Origin: Sphaerisporangium siamense | GTDB lineage: Bacteria; Actinomycetota; Actinomycetes; Streptosporangiales; Streptosporangiaceae | DNA: 64,000 bases | Direction of reading: 5' to 3' | Assembly (NCBI RefSeq): GCF_014205275.1 | Contig: NZ_JACHND010000001.1 | Coordinates: 1,054,001 to 1,118,000, forward strand | Shown: in pieces, positions 18,249-27,003 of the stretch | Layout of the letters: every line of letters starts with the position of its first letter | How positions within the stretch are numbered: position 1 is the first letter of the stretch | Program-made: the position numbers and the translations under genes | The notes under the pieces: generated by a model | Database searches by the model: none | Told to the model about the DNA's origin: nothing | Seen by the model: the letters and a program-made list of their open reading frames with translations, nothing else

Positions 18249-18866
18249 ATGACCGGCAGCGCGCACCAGACCCCCAGCAGGAAGGAGCGACTGTCCCACC
18301 TGCGGTCGCGCCAGCACAAGACCGAACGCCTGCGCCGGACCGCCGTGGTCGCGGGCTCCGCCGCCGCCGTCGGCGTCGTCGCCGCCACCGTCGTGGTTCT
18401 GGTCACCGGCGAACGCGCGAAAGGCGCCCTGACGGAGGTGCGGACGCTGACCATCCCGGCGGGCAAGCACACCACCGCGACGGTGACCTATCCCCACTCC
18501 CCTCCGGCCGGCGGCGACCACGACCCGCGGTGGCTGAACTGCGGGGTGTACCCCGAGCCGGTGCGCGACGAGAACGCGGTGCACGCGCAGGAGCACGGCG
18601 CGGTGTGGGTCACCTACCGGCCCGACCTGCCGCAGGCGGACGTCGCCCGGCTGCGCGCCCTGGTTCGGACGCAGCCGTACGCCATCCTCTCGCCCTACCA
18701 GGGCCTGACCTCCCCCGTGACCGCGAGCGCCTGGGGCAGGCAGCTGGCCCTGCGCGGCCCCGACGACGCCCGCCTCCCGGCGTTCCTCCAGAAGTACGCG
18801 CAGAGCGTCGACGCCCCGGAGCCCGGCGCTCCCTGCACGGGAGGCACGGGAGACCCCATCGCGTGA
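18249..18866 (+). CDS. DUF3105 membrane-anchored protein
   Basis: A 205-residue protein: basic N-terminal tail, one membrane helix (about 33-54) and an outer DUF3105 domain. Typical features are YPHSPPAGGDHDPRWLNCGV, then HAQEHGAVWVTY, with a conserved Cys and several His that could bind metal. ATG 18249 is preferred because GGAG lies 4 nt upstream and the inverted repeat at 18208-18230 would otherwise be coding. The domain's function is not known to me. Linkage to a BlaI/M56 pair suggests it is induced by the same signal. Confidence 0.78.
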   Translation: MTGSAHQTPSRKERLSHLRSRQHKTERLRRTAVVAGSAAAVGVVAATVVVLVTGERAKGALTEVRTLTIPAGKHTTATVTYPHSPPAGGDHDPRWLNCGVYPEPVRDENAVHAQEHGAVWVTYRPDLPQADVARLRALVRTQPYAILSPYQGLTSPVTASAWGRQLALRGPDDARLPAFLQKYAQSVDAPEPGAPCTGGTGDPIA

Positions 18867-18879
18867 ACGGCGGAACATC

Positions 18880-18901
18880 ATTGCAGAGTGCAACTTTTGC
18901 A
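18880..18901. promoter_or_regulatory. TTGCA-N3-TGCAA repeat, candidate MarR-type site
   Basis: TTGCA-GAG-TGCAA (18881-18893) followed by a further TTTGCA lies about 90 bp before the STAS gene. MarR regulators often bind TTGCN/NGCAA palindromes, and a MarR gene is one gene away. The link is tentative. Confidence 0.3.
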
Positions 18902-18983
18902 TAGGGCATCGGTTTGCTAGGGTCGGACGCGGTGTGCCGGGAAGTCGGGTCGGCGAGGTCGTTGCCGCTGCCCGGAGAAGATC

Positions 18984-19409
18984 ATGTACCCGCCGTCCCC
19001 GCCGCACGACCCCGATCCCGGTACGCCGAGGGAGCTGCTGGTCACCTCGATGGTCGTGAGCTCACGGTTCGTCGTGATCGGCCTTCGCGGCCACCTCGGC
19101 CCCTCGACCTATCGCGCGCTCAAGGAGCGCCTGGCGTGGGCGCTGACCCTCATGCTGCCGCCGCGCATCATCGTCGACGTCAGCGAACTGGCCTCGGCGC
19201 GGGCCGAGGGAGTGACGGTCCTGCGCAACGGGGCCGATCACGCCCGTGCGGCCGGGGGCCTGCTCCTGGTCTGCGGGGCCACGGACGTGCTGGGGCCGGC
19301 GCACGCGGAAGAAGGCGGGCCGCTCGACGTCCGTTCCTCCATGGGAGAGGCGATCCGGGAGATCGCGCTCCATGGCGGTGATCAGGGCTCCGGCCAGCCC
19401 AGGGGGTAG
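18984..19409 (+). CDS. STAS-domain protein (anti-sigma factor antagonist-like)
   Basis: A 141-residue soluble protein. Residues about 18-110 resemble a STAS fold: VSSRFVVIGLRGHLGPSTYR, then PRIIVDVSELASARAEGVTV, and GGLLLVCGATDVLGP. The serine phosphorylated in SpoIIAA-type proteins would lie in the SELAS region, and an alternative Ser is present, so switching by phosphorylation is possible. No anti-sigma kinase gene is adjacent. Its 3' end overlaps the convergent MarR gene by 28 bp. Confidence 0.62.
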   Translation: MYPPSPPHDPDPGTPRELLVTSMVVSSRFVVIGLRGHLGPSTYRALKERLAWALTLMLPPRIIVDVSELASARAEGVTVLRNGADHARAAGGLLLVCGATDVLGPAHAEEGGPLDVRSSMGEAIREIALHGGDQGSGQPRG

Positions 19410-19867
19410 TCGCCCTCGACGGGGACCTCACCGCCGGCCTCGTTGAAGCCCGTCATGGCCTCGACCAGAGCACGCCGCTGCCCGGGGGTCATCCGCGAGA
19501 CGATCTGGGTGATCTCGGCGCGCCTGCGGGAGGTGACCTCGTCGACGATGTGCCGTCCCTCCCGGGTCAGGGTGATGACGGCCTCGCGGCGGTTGCCCGG
19601 GTTGACCTGGCGGGCGACGAACCCGGCGGCGGCGAGACGGTCCACCATCCGCATGGCGGTCGAAGGGTTGACGTTCAGGCGTTCGGCCAGCGTGACCAGC
19701 TTGGTTCCGCCGTGCCCCGCCAGGACCACCAGCATCCGGAACTGCGGCAAGGTGATCTTGTCTTCCGCCGCGGCCAGAGAGCGGGCGGCGATGGCCACCA
19801 GCAGCCGGGATCCGGTCAGGACGGCCGACACCACCGCCTCGGGATCATCTCGCCTGGACTCGGTCAT
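19382..19867 (-). CDS. MarR-family transcriptional regulator
   Basis: A 161-residue winged-helix dimer. The helix-turn-helix is about 58-85 (LVTLAERLNVNPSTAMRMVD), followed by the wing with NPGNRREAVITLTREGR. Length and helix pattern are typical. It sits between the STAS gene (convergent) and the amino-acid permease gene (same strand, upstream). MarR proteins usually respond to aromatic or oxidising compounds; no target is evident. Confidence 0.88.
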   Translation of the reverse strand: MTESRRDDPEAVVSAVLTGSRLLVAIAARSLAAAEDKITLPQFRMLVVLAGHGGTKLVTLAERLNVNPSTAMRMVDRLAAAGFVARQVNPGNRREAVITLTREGRHIVDEVTSRRRAEITQIVSRMTPGQRRALVEAMTGFNEAGGEVPVEGDYPLGWPEP

Positions 19868-19979
19868 GCGATAGTTCTACCGAATCCCGGCGGGCCGTTC
19901 CGCCACCTTGGGGACGGACCCGCCTGGACCGCGAGAGCAGGCGGACCAGGCGGGGGCACGGCGAACGGCGGCGTGGAGG

Positions 19980-21434
19980 TCAGCGGGCCGCGGTCTCCGG
20001 TGCGGTCGTCTCCTCCTCTTCCGGGCCGCGCAGGACCCACTGGCCGCGCCCGCGCAGCACCAGCGCGTAGTAGAGGGCCGCGACGGCGCAGACCCCCACG
20101 GTGATCAGGAGGCTGGTGCGCCCAACGGCCGGATCCATCGCGTTCTGCCAGATGACATAGGCCAGGGCCGCCAGGGCGAGCACCGGCGCGACCGGGAACC
20201 ACGGCATCCGGTAGGCGGCGTGCGCGGTGGTGCCGTTGCGCCGTCCGGCGATCGCGGCCAGGCACAGCGCCGCGTAGACGACGATGAGCGAGGTGCCGGT
20301 GACGACGAGGAGGAGCTCCTCGTCGGCGAAGCACAGGAGGGTGGCGAACCCGCCGGTGACCAGCGTGGCGATCCAGGGGGTGCCGGTGCGGGGGTGGATG
20401 GCGGCCAGCGCCCGGCTGACCGCGCCCGGCCACGCCGTGTCCCTGCCGGTGCTGAACACCATGCGCGCGGAGATGAGGATGATCGCCAGGACGGCGTTGA
20501 TGATGGCCAGCGCGACGGCGAGGCTGATCACGGTGTTCACGGTCTCGCCCGCCTGTGTGGTGACGAAAAGCCCCATCATGTTGTCGGCGGCGAACAGCTC
20601 CTGCAGCGACGGCGCGCCGAGCAGCACGGCGGTCACCGGGACCAGCTCGGCCACGACCGTGATCGCCAGCGCCCACAGGATGGCGCGGGCGATGCCGCGG
20701 TGGGCGTCCGTGGTCTCCTCGCCGAAGTAGACGGCGGAGCCGTAGCCGTTGTAGGCGAAGATGGCCACGGCCGCCGCGCCGACGATCAGCCCGGCCGAGA
20801 CGGGGGCGACGGCGCCGTCCACGGCCGCGACAGGCGAGGTGAGCAGTTCGCCGAGCGATCGCGCCGGGTGGAAGAACCCGAGGGCGCTCACCACGATCAG
20901 CGCGATCATCTCGATCGCCAGGAAGACACCGGTGATCCAGGCGTTGAGCTTGATGTCGAAGACGGCGAGCACGGTCGCCGCCGCCGTCGTCACCGCGGCC
21001 ACGACAGGTCCGGGCACCCCCGGGAACAGCACCGCCAGGTAGGTGCCGACGCCCAGCGCGATGACCGCGATGATCAAGAGCTGCGTGACCACCAGCAGGC
21101 CGAGGATGACGAAACCGGGCAGCTTGCCCAGGGTGCGGCCGACGATGGCGTACTCGCCGCCGCTGAGCGGATAGGCCGAGGCCAGCTCGGCGTAGACGAA
21201 GGCCATGAAGATGCCCACGACGGCCGCCATCACGAAGCTCCAGAACGCGCCGCTGCCCGCCTGGCCCACCACGCCCGGCGCGATGATGAACACAGAGGAC
21301 GCGGGCGTGATGGCCGAGAGCGTGATGAGCAGCGTGCCGAGCATCTTGAGACCTCGGCGCAGGGGCGGGTTGGAGAGTGACGACGACGGATCCGACACGG
21401 CGGCCTCCTCGGTCGTGGTTCTTTGACTGGTCAT
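19980..21434 (-). CDS. APC-superfamily amino-acid/polyamine permease
   Basis: A 484-residue membrane protein with about 12-14 helices. Helix 1 carries the unwound substrate motif region (LSAITPASSVFIIAPGVVGQ), and YPLSGGEYAIVGRTLGKLPG plus FAYNGYGSAVYFGEETTDAH are typical of the family. ATG at 21434 is preferred over the preceding TTG. It is divergent from the TetR gene, which together with the adjacent P1-family peptidase suggests uptake linked to use of an amino acid or amide. Confidence 0.87.
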   Translation of the reverse strand: MTSQRTTTEEAAVSDPSSSLSNPPLRRGLKMLGTLLITLSAITPASSVFIIAPGVVGQAGSGAFWSFVMAAVVGIFMAFVYAELASAYPLSGGEYAIVGRTLGKLPGFVILGLLVVTQLLIIAVIALGVGTYLAVLFPGVPGPVVAAVTTAAATVLAVFDIKLNAWITGVFLAIEMIALIVVSALGFFHPARSLGELLTSPVAAVDGAVAPVSAGLIVGAAAVAIFAYNGYGSAVYFGEETTDAHRGIARAILWALAITVVAELVPVTAVLLGAPSLQELFAADNMMGLFVTTQAGETVNTVISLAVALAIINAVLAIILISARMVFSTGRDTAWPGAVSRALAAIHPRTGTPWIATLVTGGFATLLCFADEELLLVVTGTSLIVVYAALCLAAIAGRRNGTTAHAAYRMPWFPVAPVLALAALAYVIWQNAMDPAVGRTSLLITVGVCAVAALYYALVLRGRGQWVLRGPEEEETTAPETAAR

Positions 21435-21539
21435 CAAAGAACTCGACCCCCGCCGACGTCAATAGCATGCTTGAGCACGACTGAGTCACGATAGGTCACG
21501 AAGAGGCACCCTTGCGTTCTTCGAAGATCAGTTGAAGAA
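21421..21539. promoter_or_regulatory. Divergent permease/TetR control region with two inverted repeats
   Basis: A TGAC-TG-GTCA repeat at 21424-21433 overlaps the permease start, and TTCTTC (21517-21522) faces GAAGAA (21534-21539) just before the TetR start. TetR proteins commonly bind such repeats in the shared promoter of a divergent target. Which repeat is bound, if either, cannot be told by eye. Confidence 0.35.
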
Positions 21540-22153
21540 TGACCGACATGCCACGACCAAGCCGAGCACATCACCGGCGCGGCGAGCTCGTCGCCGCCGC
21601 TCGTCAGGCCGTCCTCGACCGGGGCGTGCTCGGTCTGCGACTGCGCGATGTCGCCGACCAGGCCGACATGTCCACCGGCTCGGTCCTGTACTACTTCCCG
21701 ACGCTCGACGACCTGCTGTACGAGGTGCAGCGCGACGCCGTCGAACGGTTCTGCGTGGACCGCGAAGAGGCGGCGCGCCGTGAGACCGACCCGCGCCGGA
21801 AGCTGGTCCGCACCATCAGGGCGGGCCTGCCCAGCGGTCAGGACGACGAGCTGTGCGTCCTGCTCTACGAGCTCGGCGCGTACGCCCGGCGCACCCCCGC
21901 CTACGCCGCCGAGCACATCCGGCTGTACGAACGCCAGGTCGGCCTCTACACCGCGATCCTCGAAACGGGCGCGGCGACCGGGGTGTTCGACCTGACCCGC
22001 GACGCCGCCACCATCGCGCGCGGCCTCGTCGCCCTCGAAGACGGCCTGGGGTTGCACATCACCCAGGCCGTGCCCACCTTCACCCCGCCGGCGGCCGAGG
22101 CGATGCTCATCGCCTACGCGGCCGACGCCACCCGCTGCGAACTGGATGCATGA
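21539..22153 (+). CDS. TetR-family transcriptional regulator
   Basis: A 204-residue all-helical dimer. The N-terminal helix-turn-helix is about 12-58 (LRLRDVADQADMSTGSVLYY, then FPTLDDLLYE). The ligand-binding part is about 70-200. The stop overlaps the start of the P1-family peptidase gene, so the two are co-translated. The permease is transcribed away from it. The likely regulon is the peptidase and permease. Confidence 0.88.
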   Translation: MTDMPRPSRAHHRRGELVAAARQAVLDRGVLGLRLRDVADQADMSTGSVLYYFPTLDDLLYEVQRDAVERFCVDREEAARRETDPRRKLVRTIRAGLPSGQDDELCVLLYELGAYARRTPAYAAEHIRLYERQVGLYTAILETGAATGVFDLTRDAATIARGLVALEDGLGLHITQAVPTFTPPAAEAMLIAYAADATRCELDA

Positions 22154-23232
22154 TGCGTGCCCGTGACCTCGGCCTGCCCCTGACCGGAGAGACGGGGCCG
22201 CTCAACGCGATCACCGACGTGCCCGGCGTCGAAGTCGGCTACACCACGCTGATCGAGGGCGACGCGGTCCGCACCGGCGTGACCGCGATCCTGCCGCGCG
22301 GCCGCGAGGACGTCCACCTGCCGTGCGCGGCCGGCCGGTACTCGTTGAACGGCAACGGCGAGATGACCGGCACGGTGCTGCTCGACGAGACCGGGGCGCT
22401 GCGGCTGCCGGTACTGATCACCAACACGCACGCCGTGGGGCCGTGCCACCGGGGCGTGATCGAATGGACGGCGCGGGAGAAGCCGCGCGTCGCCGACGAG
22501 TGGCTGCTGCCCGTCGTCGCCGAGACCTGGGACGGCTACCTCAACGACATCAACGGCCCGCACGTACAGCCTGAGCACGCCGTCGCCGCGATCGACGCCG
22601 CGGCCGGCGGGCCGGTCGCCGAAGGGTCGGTCGGCGGCGGAACCGGGATGAACTGCTACGCCTTCAAAGGCGGCAGCGGCACCTCGTCCCGTGTGGTGCC
22701 CTACGGCGCCGACACCTACACGGTCGGCGTGTTCGTGCAGGCCAACTTCGGCTCGCGCCGGGAGCTCACCGTGTGCGGAGTACCGGTCGGGACGCTGCTC
22801 GCCGACGACAACCCCATGGAGGACGGCGCCTGGCAGCACCCGCCCGGCGCGGGATCGGTGATCGCCGTCGTCGCCACCGACGCGCCGCTGCTCCCCGGGC
22901 AGTGCTCGGCGCTGGCCCGGCGGGTGCCGCTCGGCCTGGCACGCACCGGCACCACGGGCTCGCACTTCTCCGGGGACATCTTCCTGGCGTTCTCCACCGG
23001 CAACGTGCTCACCCCGTCGGAGTTCCCGCAGGGTGAGCCGGGTTACGACCACCTTCGCCACATCCCGTGGAACCGGCTCGACGACTTCTTCGCCGCCGTG
23101 GTGCTCTCCGTCGAGGAGGCGGTGCTCAACGCCCTGGTCGCGGCCACCACCATGACCGGACGGCTCGGACGCCGCTCACCGGGCATCCCTGTGGACCGCC
23201 TGGTGGACGCGGTGCTCAGCTCCCGGCGCTGA
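22150..23232 (+). CDS. P1 (S58) family N-terminal nucleophile aminopeptidase/amidase
   Basis: A 360-residue self-processing enzyme of the DmpA/D-aminopeptidase family. ITDVPGVEVGYTTL at the start, GGGTGMNCYAFKGGSGTSSR in the middle (about 166-185) and ARTGTTGSHFSGDIFLAF near residue 270 are family hallmarks. The precursor is normally cut before the nucleophilic Ser in the Gly-Ser of that last motif to give two chains. Substrates in the family are N-terminal amino acids or amides, including D-amino acids. ATG 22150 overlaps the TetR stop; ATG 22153 is an equal alternative. Confidence 0.88.
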   Translation: MMRARDLGLPLTGETGPLNAITDVPGVEVGYTTLIEGDAVRTGVTAILPRGREDVHLPCAAGRYSLNGNGEMTGTVLLDETGALRLPVLITNTHAVGPCHRGVIEWTAREKPRVADEWLLPVVAETWDGYLNDINGPHVQPEHAVAAIDAAAGGPVAEGSVGGGTGMNCYAFKGGSGTSSRVVPYGADTYTVGVFVQANFGSRRELTVCGVPVGTLLADDNPMEDGAWQHPPGAGSVIAVVATDAPLLPGQCSALARRVPLGLARTGTTGSHFSGDIFLAFSTGNVLTPSEFPQGEPGYDHLRHIPWNRLDDFFAAVVLSVEEAVLNALVAATTMTGRLGRRSPGIPVDRLVDAVLSSRR

Positions 23233-24205
23233 CGCCCGAGCGAGCGAGGAGGGTGTCGCGTACCTGTCGGAGGCGCGGGAGTCCGGCCAGTGCCGTCCGG
23301 GCTTTGTGCCGCATCGCCGCCGGGGTGCCGGCGCCGAGGTCGTCGAGCAGTTCCTCGAAGGCGGCGGTGCCGTGCGGGGCGAACGTCAGGCACCGTGCGA
23401 AGGTGACGACGATCCACCAGGTCGCCTCCCGATGGAGGCCCTGGTCGATGAGCTCGCGGGTGCCGTCGATGGAGATGTGCCGGGCCTCGGGGGTGAGGTC
23501 GCTCCCGTACGGCTTCGCCAGGTCGTAGGGGACGCGGTCGTAGGCGTCGGCCAGCCGCTCCAGGTGCGCGGCGACCCGCGCCCTGGAGAGGCGCGCGCAC
23601 CCGAGCCAGTCGAGCGCCTCCTCGTGGAACCCGGTTTCGCCGTGCCGCGTGAGCACCTCCCGGGCCGCCACGTAGCGGCGGCGCACGGTCGGGTTGACGC
23701 CGGCGGCCGTCAGCACCACCAGCGTCGGCAGGCTCGCCGGGAACGCCCAGGCGAGCGCCCGCGCGGCGAGCGGCCGGTCGACGTCGAGGCCGGCCAGGGT
23801 CTCGATGCGGGCCTCCAGCGCCGCGCACCGCGCGCGGACCCAGGACGGGCGGGCGAAGTCCCGTGCCACGGCGGCGTGCAGGGCGGCGAGCGATCCGTCC
23901 GGGTCGGCCACGAGGACGCCCCTGCTCAACCCGGGCGCCAGGGCCGGTGAGGCCAGCACCTGTTCCGCCGGCTGCGACGGCACGTAGGTGACCTCCAGCA
24001 GCAGCCCCTCGTACCGGAACTTGCCCAGTTTGGGCGGGACCTCGCCGCGCACCATGATCATCAGGTCCACGTCGGAGGTGGCCGGGAGCTCCGCTTCGGC
24101 CGGTTCCCAGGCGACCGAGCCGCTGATGTAGGCGCCCGCGAAGCCGGGGACCCGGTGGCCCGCCACCCAGCGCGCCGCCACCGCCCGCGCCTCCCCGATC
24201 TTCAC
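23216..24205 (-). CDS. Nucleotidyltransferase-fold protein
   Basis: A 329-residue soluble protein. Residues about 25-55 hold the Pol-beta nucleotidyltransferase pattern: GAYISGSVAW then TSDVDLMIMV, i.e. GS followed by DxD. The remaining 250 residues are helical. Similarity to streptomycin/lincosamide-type adenylyltransferases is possible but not specific. It overlaps the convergent peptidase gene by 17 bp. The function is unknown; it may modify a small molecule or be a toxin-like or house-cleaning enzyme. Confidence 0.65.
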   Translation of the reverse strand: MKIGEARAVAARWVAGHRVPGFAGAYISGSVAWEPAEAELPATSDVDLMIMVRGEVPPKLGKFRYEGLLLEVTYVPSQPAEQVLASPALAPGLSRGVLVADPDGSLAALHAAVARDFARPSWVRARCAALEARIETLAGLDVDRPLAARALAWAFPASLPTLVVLTAAGVNPTVRRRYVAAREVLTRHGETGFHEEALDWLGCARLSRARVAAHLERLADAYDRVPYDLAKPYGSDLTPEARHISIDGTRELIDQGLHREATWWIVVTFARCLTFAPHGTAAFEELLDDLGAGTPAAMRHKARTALAGLPRLRQVRDTLLARSGVSAGS

Positions 24206-24278
24206 GGTCCGACTCTAGGAAGGCGCGCTCACCCCCACAACCGGCCGAATCCTCCGAATGGAGTGCGGTGGTGTTGTG

Positions 24279-25481
24279 TCAGCGGTTGAGCCGGAGGCTC
24301 GGCACGGGGTGCGGGCCGTCGGTCTCCAGCCGGTACTCCTCACCGGACTTGTGCACGTTGTCCTCGATGACCTGCTCGGACGGCGGCCGTTCGCCGCCCA
24401 TGACGGCTTCCTGCATGCGCTGGAAGCGTTCGTGGGCGTCCTGGACGTAGCCGGTGCCGAGCGTGGTGTAGTCGATCTGGGTGGCGAGCAGGTCGCGCAG
24501 GAACCCCTTGTTCGGCTCGAAGGTCACGGGGGCGGGCAGCTCGGGGGCGAGCACCTGCTCGGGGTCGCGGCCGTCGTGCTTCTTGAACAGTTCCGCGGCC
24601 AGGCGCAGGTGTTCGATCTCCATGTTGAGGTGCAGTTCCCAGATGCTCTTCACCTTGGGGTCGGACTCGGTCTCCATGAACGAGTGGTACAGGTAGCACT
24701 CGTTGTACTCGTGGTTGAGGAGCATCTCCCACCAGCTCTCCCCCGGGTCGACCAGCGACTCGTAGTGGGTGACGTGCTCCTCCTCCACCATCCCGATCTC
24801 CTGGTAGAGCTGCCGGGCGATCGGTTCCATGTAGGTGGGGCCGACGTTCATGTAGAAGTTCATGGTCTGCTGCTCGGCCGCCATGATCGTCAACGCGTGC
24901 AGCTTGGAGATCGGCGCCGCGCTGTTCCTGTCGTACGGCTCCCGGACGTTGTCCACGGGGTCGCGGTGGTGCAGGTAGGTCGGCCGTCCGGGCATGACCT
25001 CGGTCAGGTCGTCGACGATCTTCTCGGCCTTGCGGTGCTCGATCATCTCGTACAGGTTGGCGTACCGGTACAGGTGATCGAAGTCCTCCAGCACCCCGAA
25101 CTCGTACGCCTGCCTGAGGTAGGGGTCGGGCTCCATCCGCGCCACCCACGCGGTCAGGTCCACCGCCACCTGCTCGTAGGCGATGGTCGTCTCCAGCACC
25201 GACGCCAGCCCCGGCAGCAGCCAGTTCACCGCCTTCTGCTGCTGCGCCTCGATGTACCGCACCCGCGCGAGCTGCTGCTTGAGCTCCACGCTCGGGCAGT
25301 GCCGCGCCAGTTGGTGGCCGAAGAAGATCGCCTCGACCTCGATGCCGTTCATCGTGATGATCCGGCACCGGGTGTACGGATCGGAGTGGTCCGGGTCGAT
25401 GGGCATGACGTCGAGCTCACGCCAGTTGCGCACCTGCTTGTCGAGCGGGATGCCACGCTCCCGCAACGGGTTGAAGGCCAT
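24279..25481 (-). CDS. Ferritin-like double four-helix protein, copy 1
   Basis: A 400-residue, nearly all-helical soluble protein rich in Glu and His. Possible metal-site pairs are spread over two halves: VEAIFFGHQLARH, RVRYIEAQQQKAVNW and TTIAYEQVAVDL in the first, and IMAAEQQTMNFYMN, VEEEHVTHYESL, LLNHEYNE and LNMEIEHLRLAAELF in the second. That pattern suggests two ferritin-like bundles. I cannot name its family. It is about 90% identical in DNA and protein to the gene at 27004-28206. It is divergent from a hemerythrin-type gene. Handling of iron, oxygen or peroxide is a reasonable inference. Confidence 0.7.
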   Translation of the reverse strand: MAFNPLRERGIPLDKQVRNWRELDVMPIDPDHSDPYTRCRIITMNGIEVEAIFFGHQLARHCPSVELKQQLARVRYIEAQQQKAVNWLLPGLASVLETTIAYEQVAVDLTAWVARMEPDPYLRQAYEFGVLEDFDHLYRYANLYEMIEHRKAEKIVDDLTEVMPGRPTYLHHRDPVDNVREPYDRNSAAPISKLHALTIMAAEQQTMNFYMNVGPTYMEPIARQLYQEIGMVEEEHVTHYESLVDPGESWWEMLLNHEYNECYLYHSFMETESDPKVKSIWELHLNMEIEHLRLAAELFKKHDGRDPEQVLAPELPAPVTFEPNKGFLRDLLATQIDYTTLGTGYVQDAHERFQRMQEAVMGGERPPSEQVIEDNVHKSGEEYRLETDGPHPVPSLRLNR

Positions 25482-25660
25482 CCGCGAACTCCTTCCACGC
25501 TGGGTGGGCCGGTGACGGCCTGCTCCCGGCGGACGTACCCGAGGGTCGGCCGAGCGATGCTCCCGGTCACCACAGGAGATGGCGCGCAGTTGGTAAGGCA
25601 GGGGATGAGCTGGGAGAACGCGGGTAGGCCGTGGGCCGTGCACGAGAGGAGACGCATCAC

Positions 25661-26245
25661 ATGACGGACACGCGGACCAAGCCGGAGACGATGGGCGAGG
25701 ACGACGTCATCGACCTGCTGGTGGCCCAGCACGGGATGATCAGAGACCTGTTCGACGAGGTCGAACAGGCGTCCGACGCCGAGAGGGGGGAGGCCTTCAC
25801 CCGGCTCGTGCGCCTGCTGGCCGTCCACGAGACCGCCGAGGAGGAGATCGTCCACCCGTATGCCCGCCGCAAGCTGGACGGCGGCGAGGCCGTCGTGGAC
25901 GATCGCCTGGCCGAGGAGAACGAGGCCAAGGAACTGCTCATGCGGATGGACCAGGCCGGTCCCGACGCGCCGGACTTCGCGGACAACCTGGCGCTGCTGC
26001 GCGTCGCCGTGGAGACGCACGCCCGCAGCGAGGAGCGCTACGAGTTCACCAAGCTCCGCGGCCACACCAGCGAGACCGAACGGCGAGCGCTGGCGGCGGG
26101 AGTGCGGGCGGCCGAGGCGATGGCTCCGACCCATCCCCACCCCGGCACCGAGACGGCCACCAAGAACGTCCTCGTCGGCACCCCGGTGGCGATGATGGAC
26201 CGCGTCCGCGACGTCATCCGCCAGACCATCGGCAAAGGAGACTGA
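25661..26245 (+). CDS. Hemerythrin-type HHE cation-binding protein, copy 1
   Basis: A 194-residue protein with the HHE helical fold. The ligands are in AQHGMIRDLFDEVEQ, LAVHETAEEEIVHPYAR (HxxxE...H) and ETHARSEERYEF. The start is ATG 25661 with AGAGGAGA upstream. It is paralogous to 26401-26985, in opposite orientation, and divergent from ferritin-like copy 1. HHE proteins bind a di-iron centre and sense or bind O2/NO or redox state. The C-terminal third (THPHPGTETATKN) is a lineage-typical tail. Confidence 0.88.
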   Translation: MTDTRTKPETMGEDDVIDLLVAQHGMIRDLFDEVEQASDAERGEAFTRLVRLLAVHETAEEEIVHPYARRKLDGGEAVVDDRLAEENEAKELLMRMDQAGPDAPDFADNLALLRVAVETHARSEERYEFTKLRGHTSETERRALAAGVRAAEAMAPTHPHPGTETATKNVLVGTPVAMMDRVRDVIRQTIGKGD

Positions 26246-26268
26246 CCCGCCACGTTCGCGTCACGCGC

Positions 26269-26294
26269 CGGCCCGGTGACACGTCGCCGGGCCG
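26269..26294. terminator. Hairpin between the convergent hemerythrin-type genes
   Basis: CGGCCCGG (26269-26276) and CCGGGCCG (26287-26294) form an 8-bp stem with a 10-nt loop, 23 bp after the stop of copy 1. The rest of the 155-bp gap before copy 2 shows no gene. Confidence 0.5.
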
Positions 26295-26400
26295 CCTGCC
26301 CCGGTCATTCCGACGACACGAGCAGGTCGTCGCGTTCGGCCAGGCGAACCGAGGATGGCCCGCCGTGCATTCCCTCGCTTCGCCTGGTCGAACGCACGGA

Positions 26401-26985
26401 TCAGTTCCGCTCGGCCGTGGTCCGGCGGATCGCGTCACGGACGCGGTCCATCAGCGCCACCGGCGGTCCCAGCAGGAGGTTCTCCGTGGCCGACTCCACG
26501 CCCGGATGGGGGTGGGTGGGGGCCACCGCCTCGGCGGCCTTCAGACCGGCGGCCAGAGCTCTGCGCTGGGCCGGCGTGGTCCTGGCGCGGAGCTGGGTGA
26601 ACTCGTAGCGTTCCTCACTGCGGGCGTGCGCCGTCACCGCGCCGCGCAGCAGAGCGAGCCGCTCCAGGAAGTCCGGCGCCCCAGGACCGTGCTTGTCGAG
26701 GTCCATCAGCAACTGCTTGGCCTCGTTCTCCTCGGCCAGGCGGTCGTCGACGACCTCGTCACCGCCGTCGATCGCGTGGCGCGCGTAGGGGTGGACGATC
26801 TCCTCCTCCACCGTCTCGTGCACGGCGAGCAGGCGGACCAGCCGCCGGAACGCGCCGGGCCGCTCCTCGGCACCCGCCCGCTCGACCTCGTCGAACAGGT
26901 CGCGGATCAACGCGTGCCGGCGCAGCAGCAGATCGACGACGTCGCCGTCGTCCGTCCGCTCGGTGGCCTTGTCATCTTCCCTCAT
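26401..26985 (-). CDS. Hemerythrin-type HHE cation-binding protein, copy 2
   Basis: A 194-residue paralogue of the gene at 25661-26245, identical in length. Ligand positions are conserved: RRHALIRDLFDEVERA, LAVHETVEEEIVHPYAR and TAHARSEERYEF. It is clearly more diverged from copy 1 than the two ferritin-like genes are from each other. It lies 18 bp downstream of ferritin-like copy 2 on the same strand, so they form an operon with the DUF4383 gene. Confidence 0.88.
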   Translation of the reverse strand: MREDDKATERTDDGDVVDLLLRRHALIRDLFDEVERAGAEERPGAFRRLVRLLAVHETVEEEIVHPYARHAIDGGDEVVDDRLAEENEAKQLLMDLDKHGPGAPDFLERLALLRGAVTAHARSEERYEFTQLRARTTPAQRRALAAGLKAAEAVAPTHPHPGVESATENLLLGPPVALMDRVRDAIRRTTAERN

Positions 26986-27003
26986 GATCTGCTCCTCGCG
27001 GGG

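Noticed and set aside
24340..25368. Alternative minus-strand frame inside ferritin-like copy 1, also repeated in copy 2
   Set aside because: Out-of-frame shadow rich in Arg/Pro/Ala; repeated only because the underlying DNA is duplicated.
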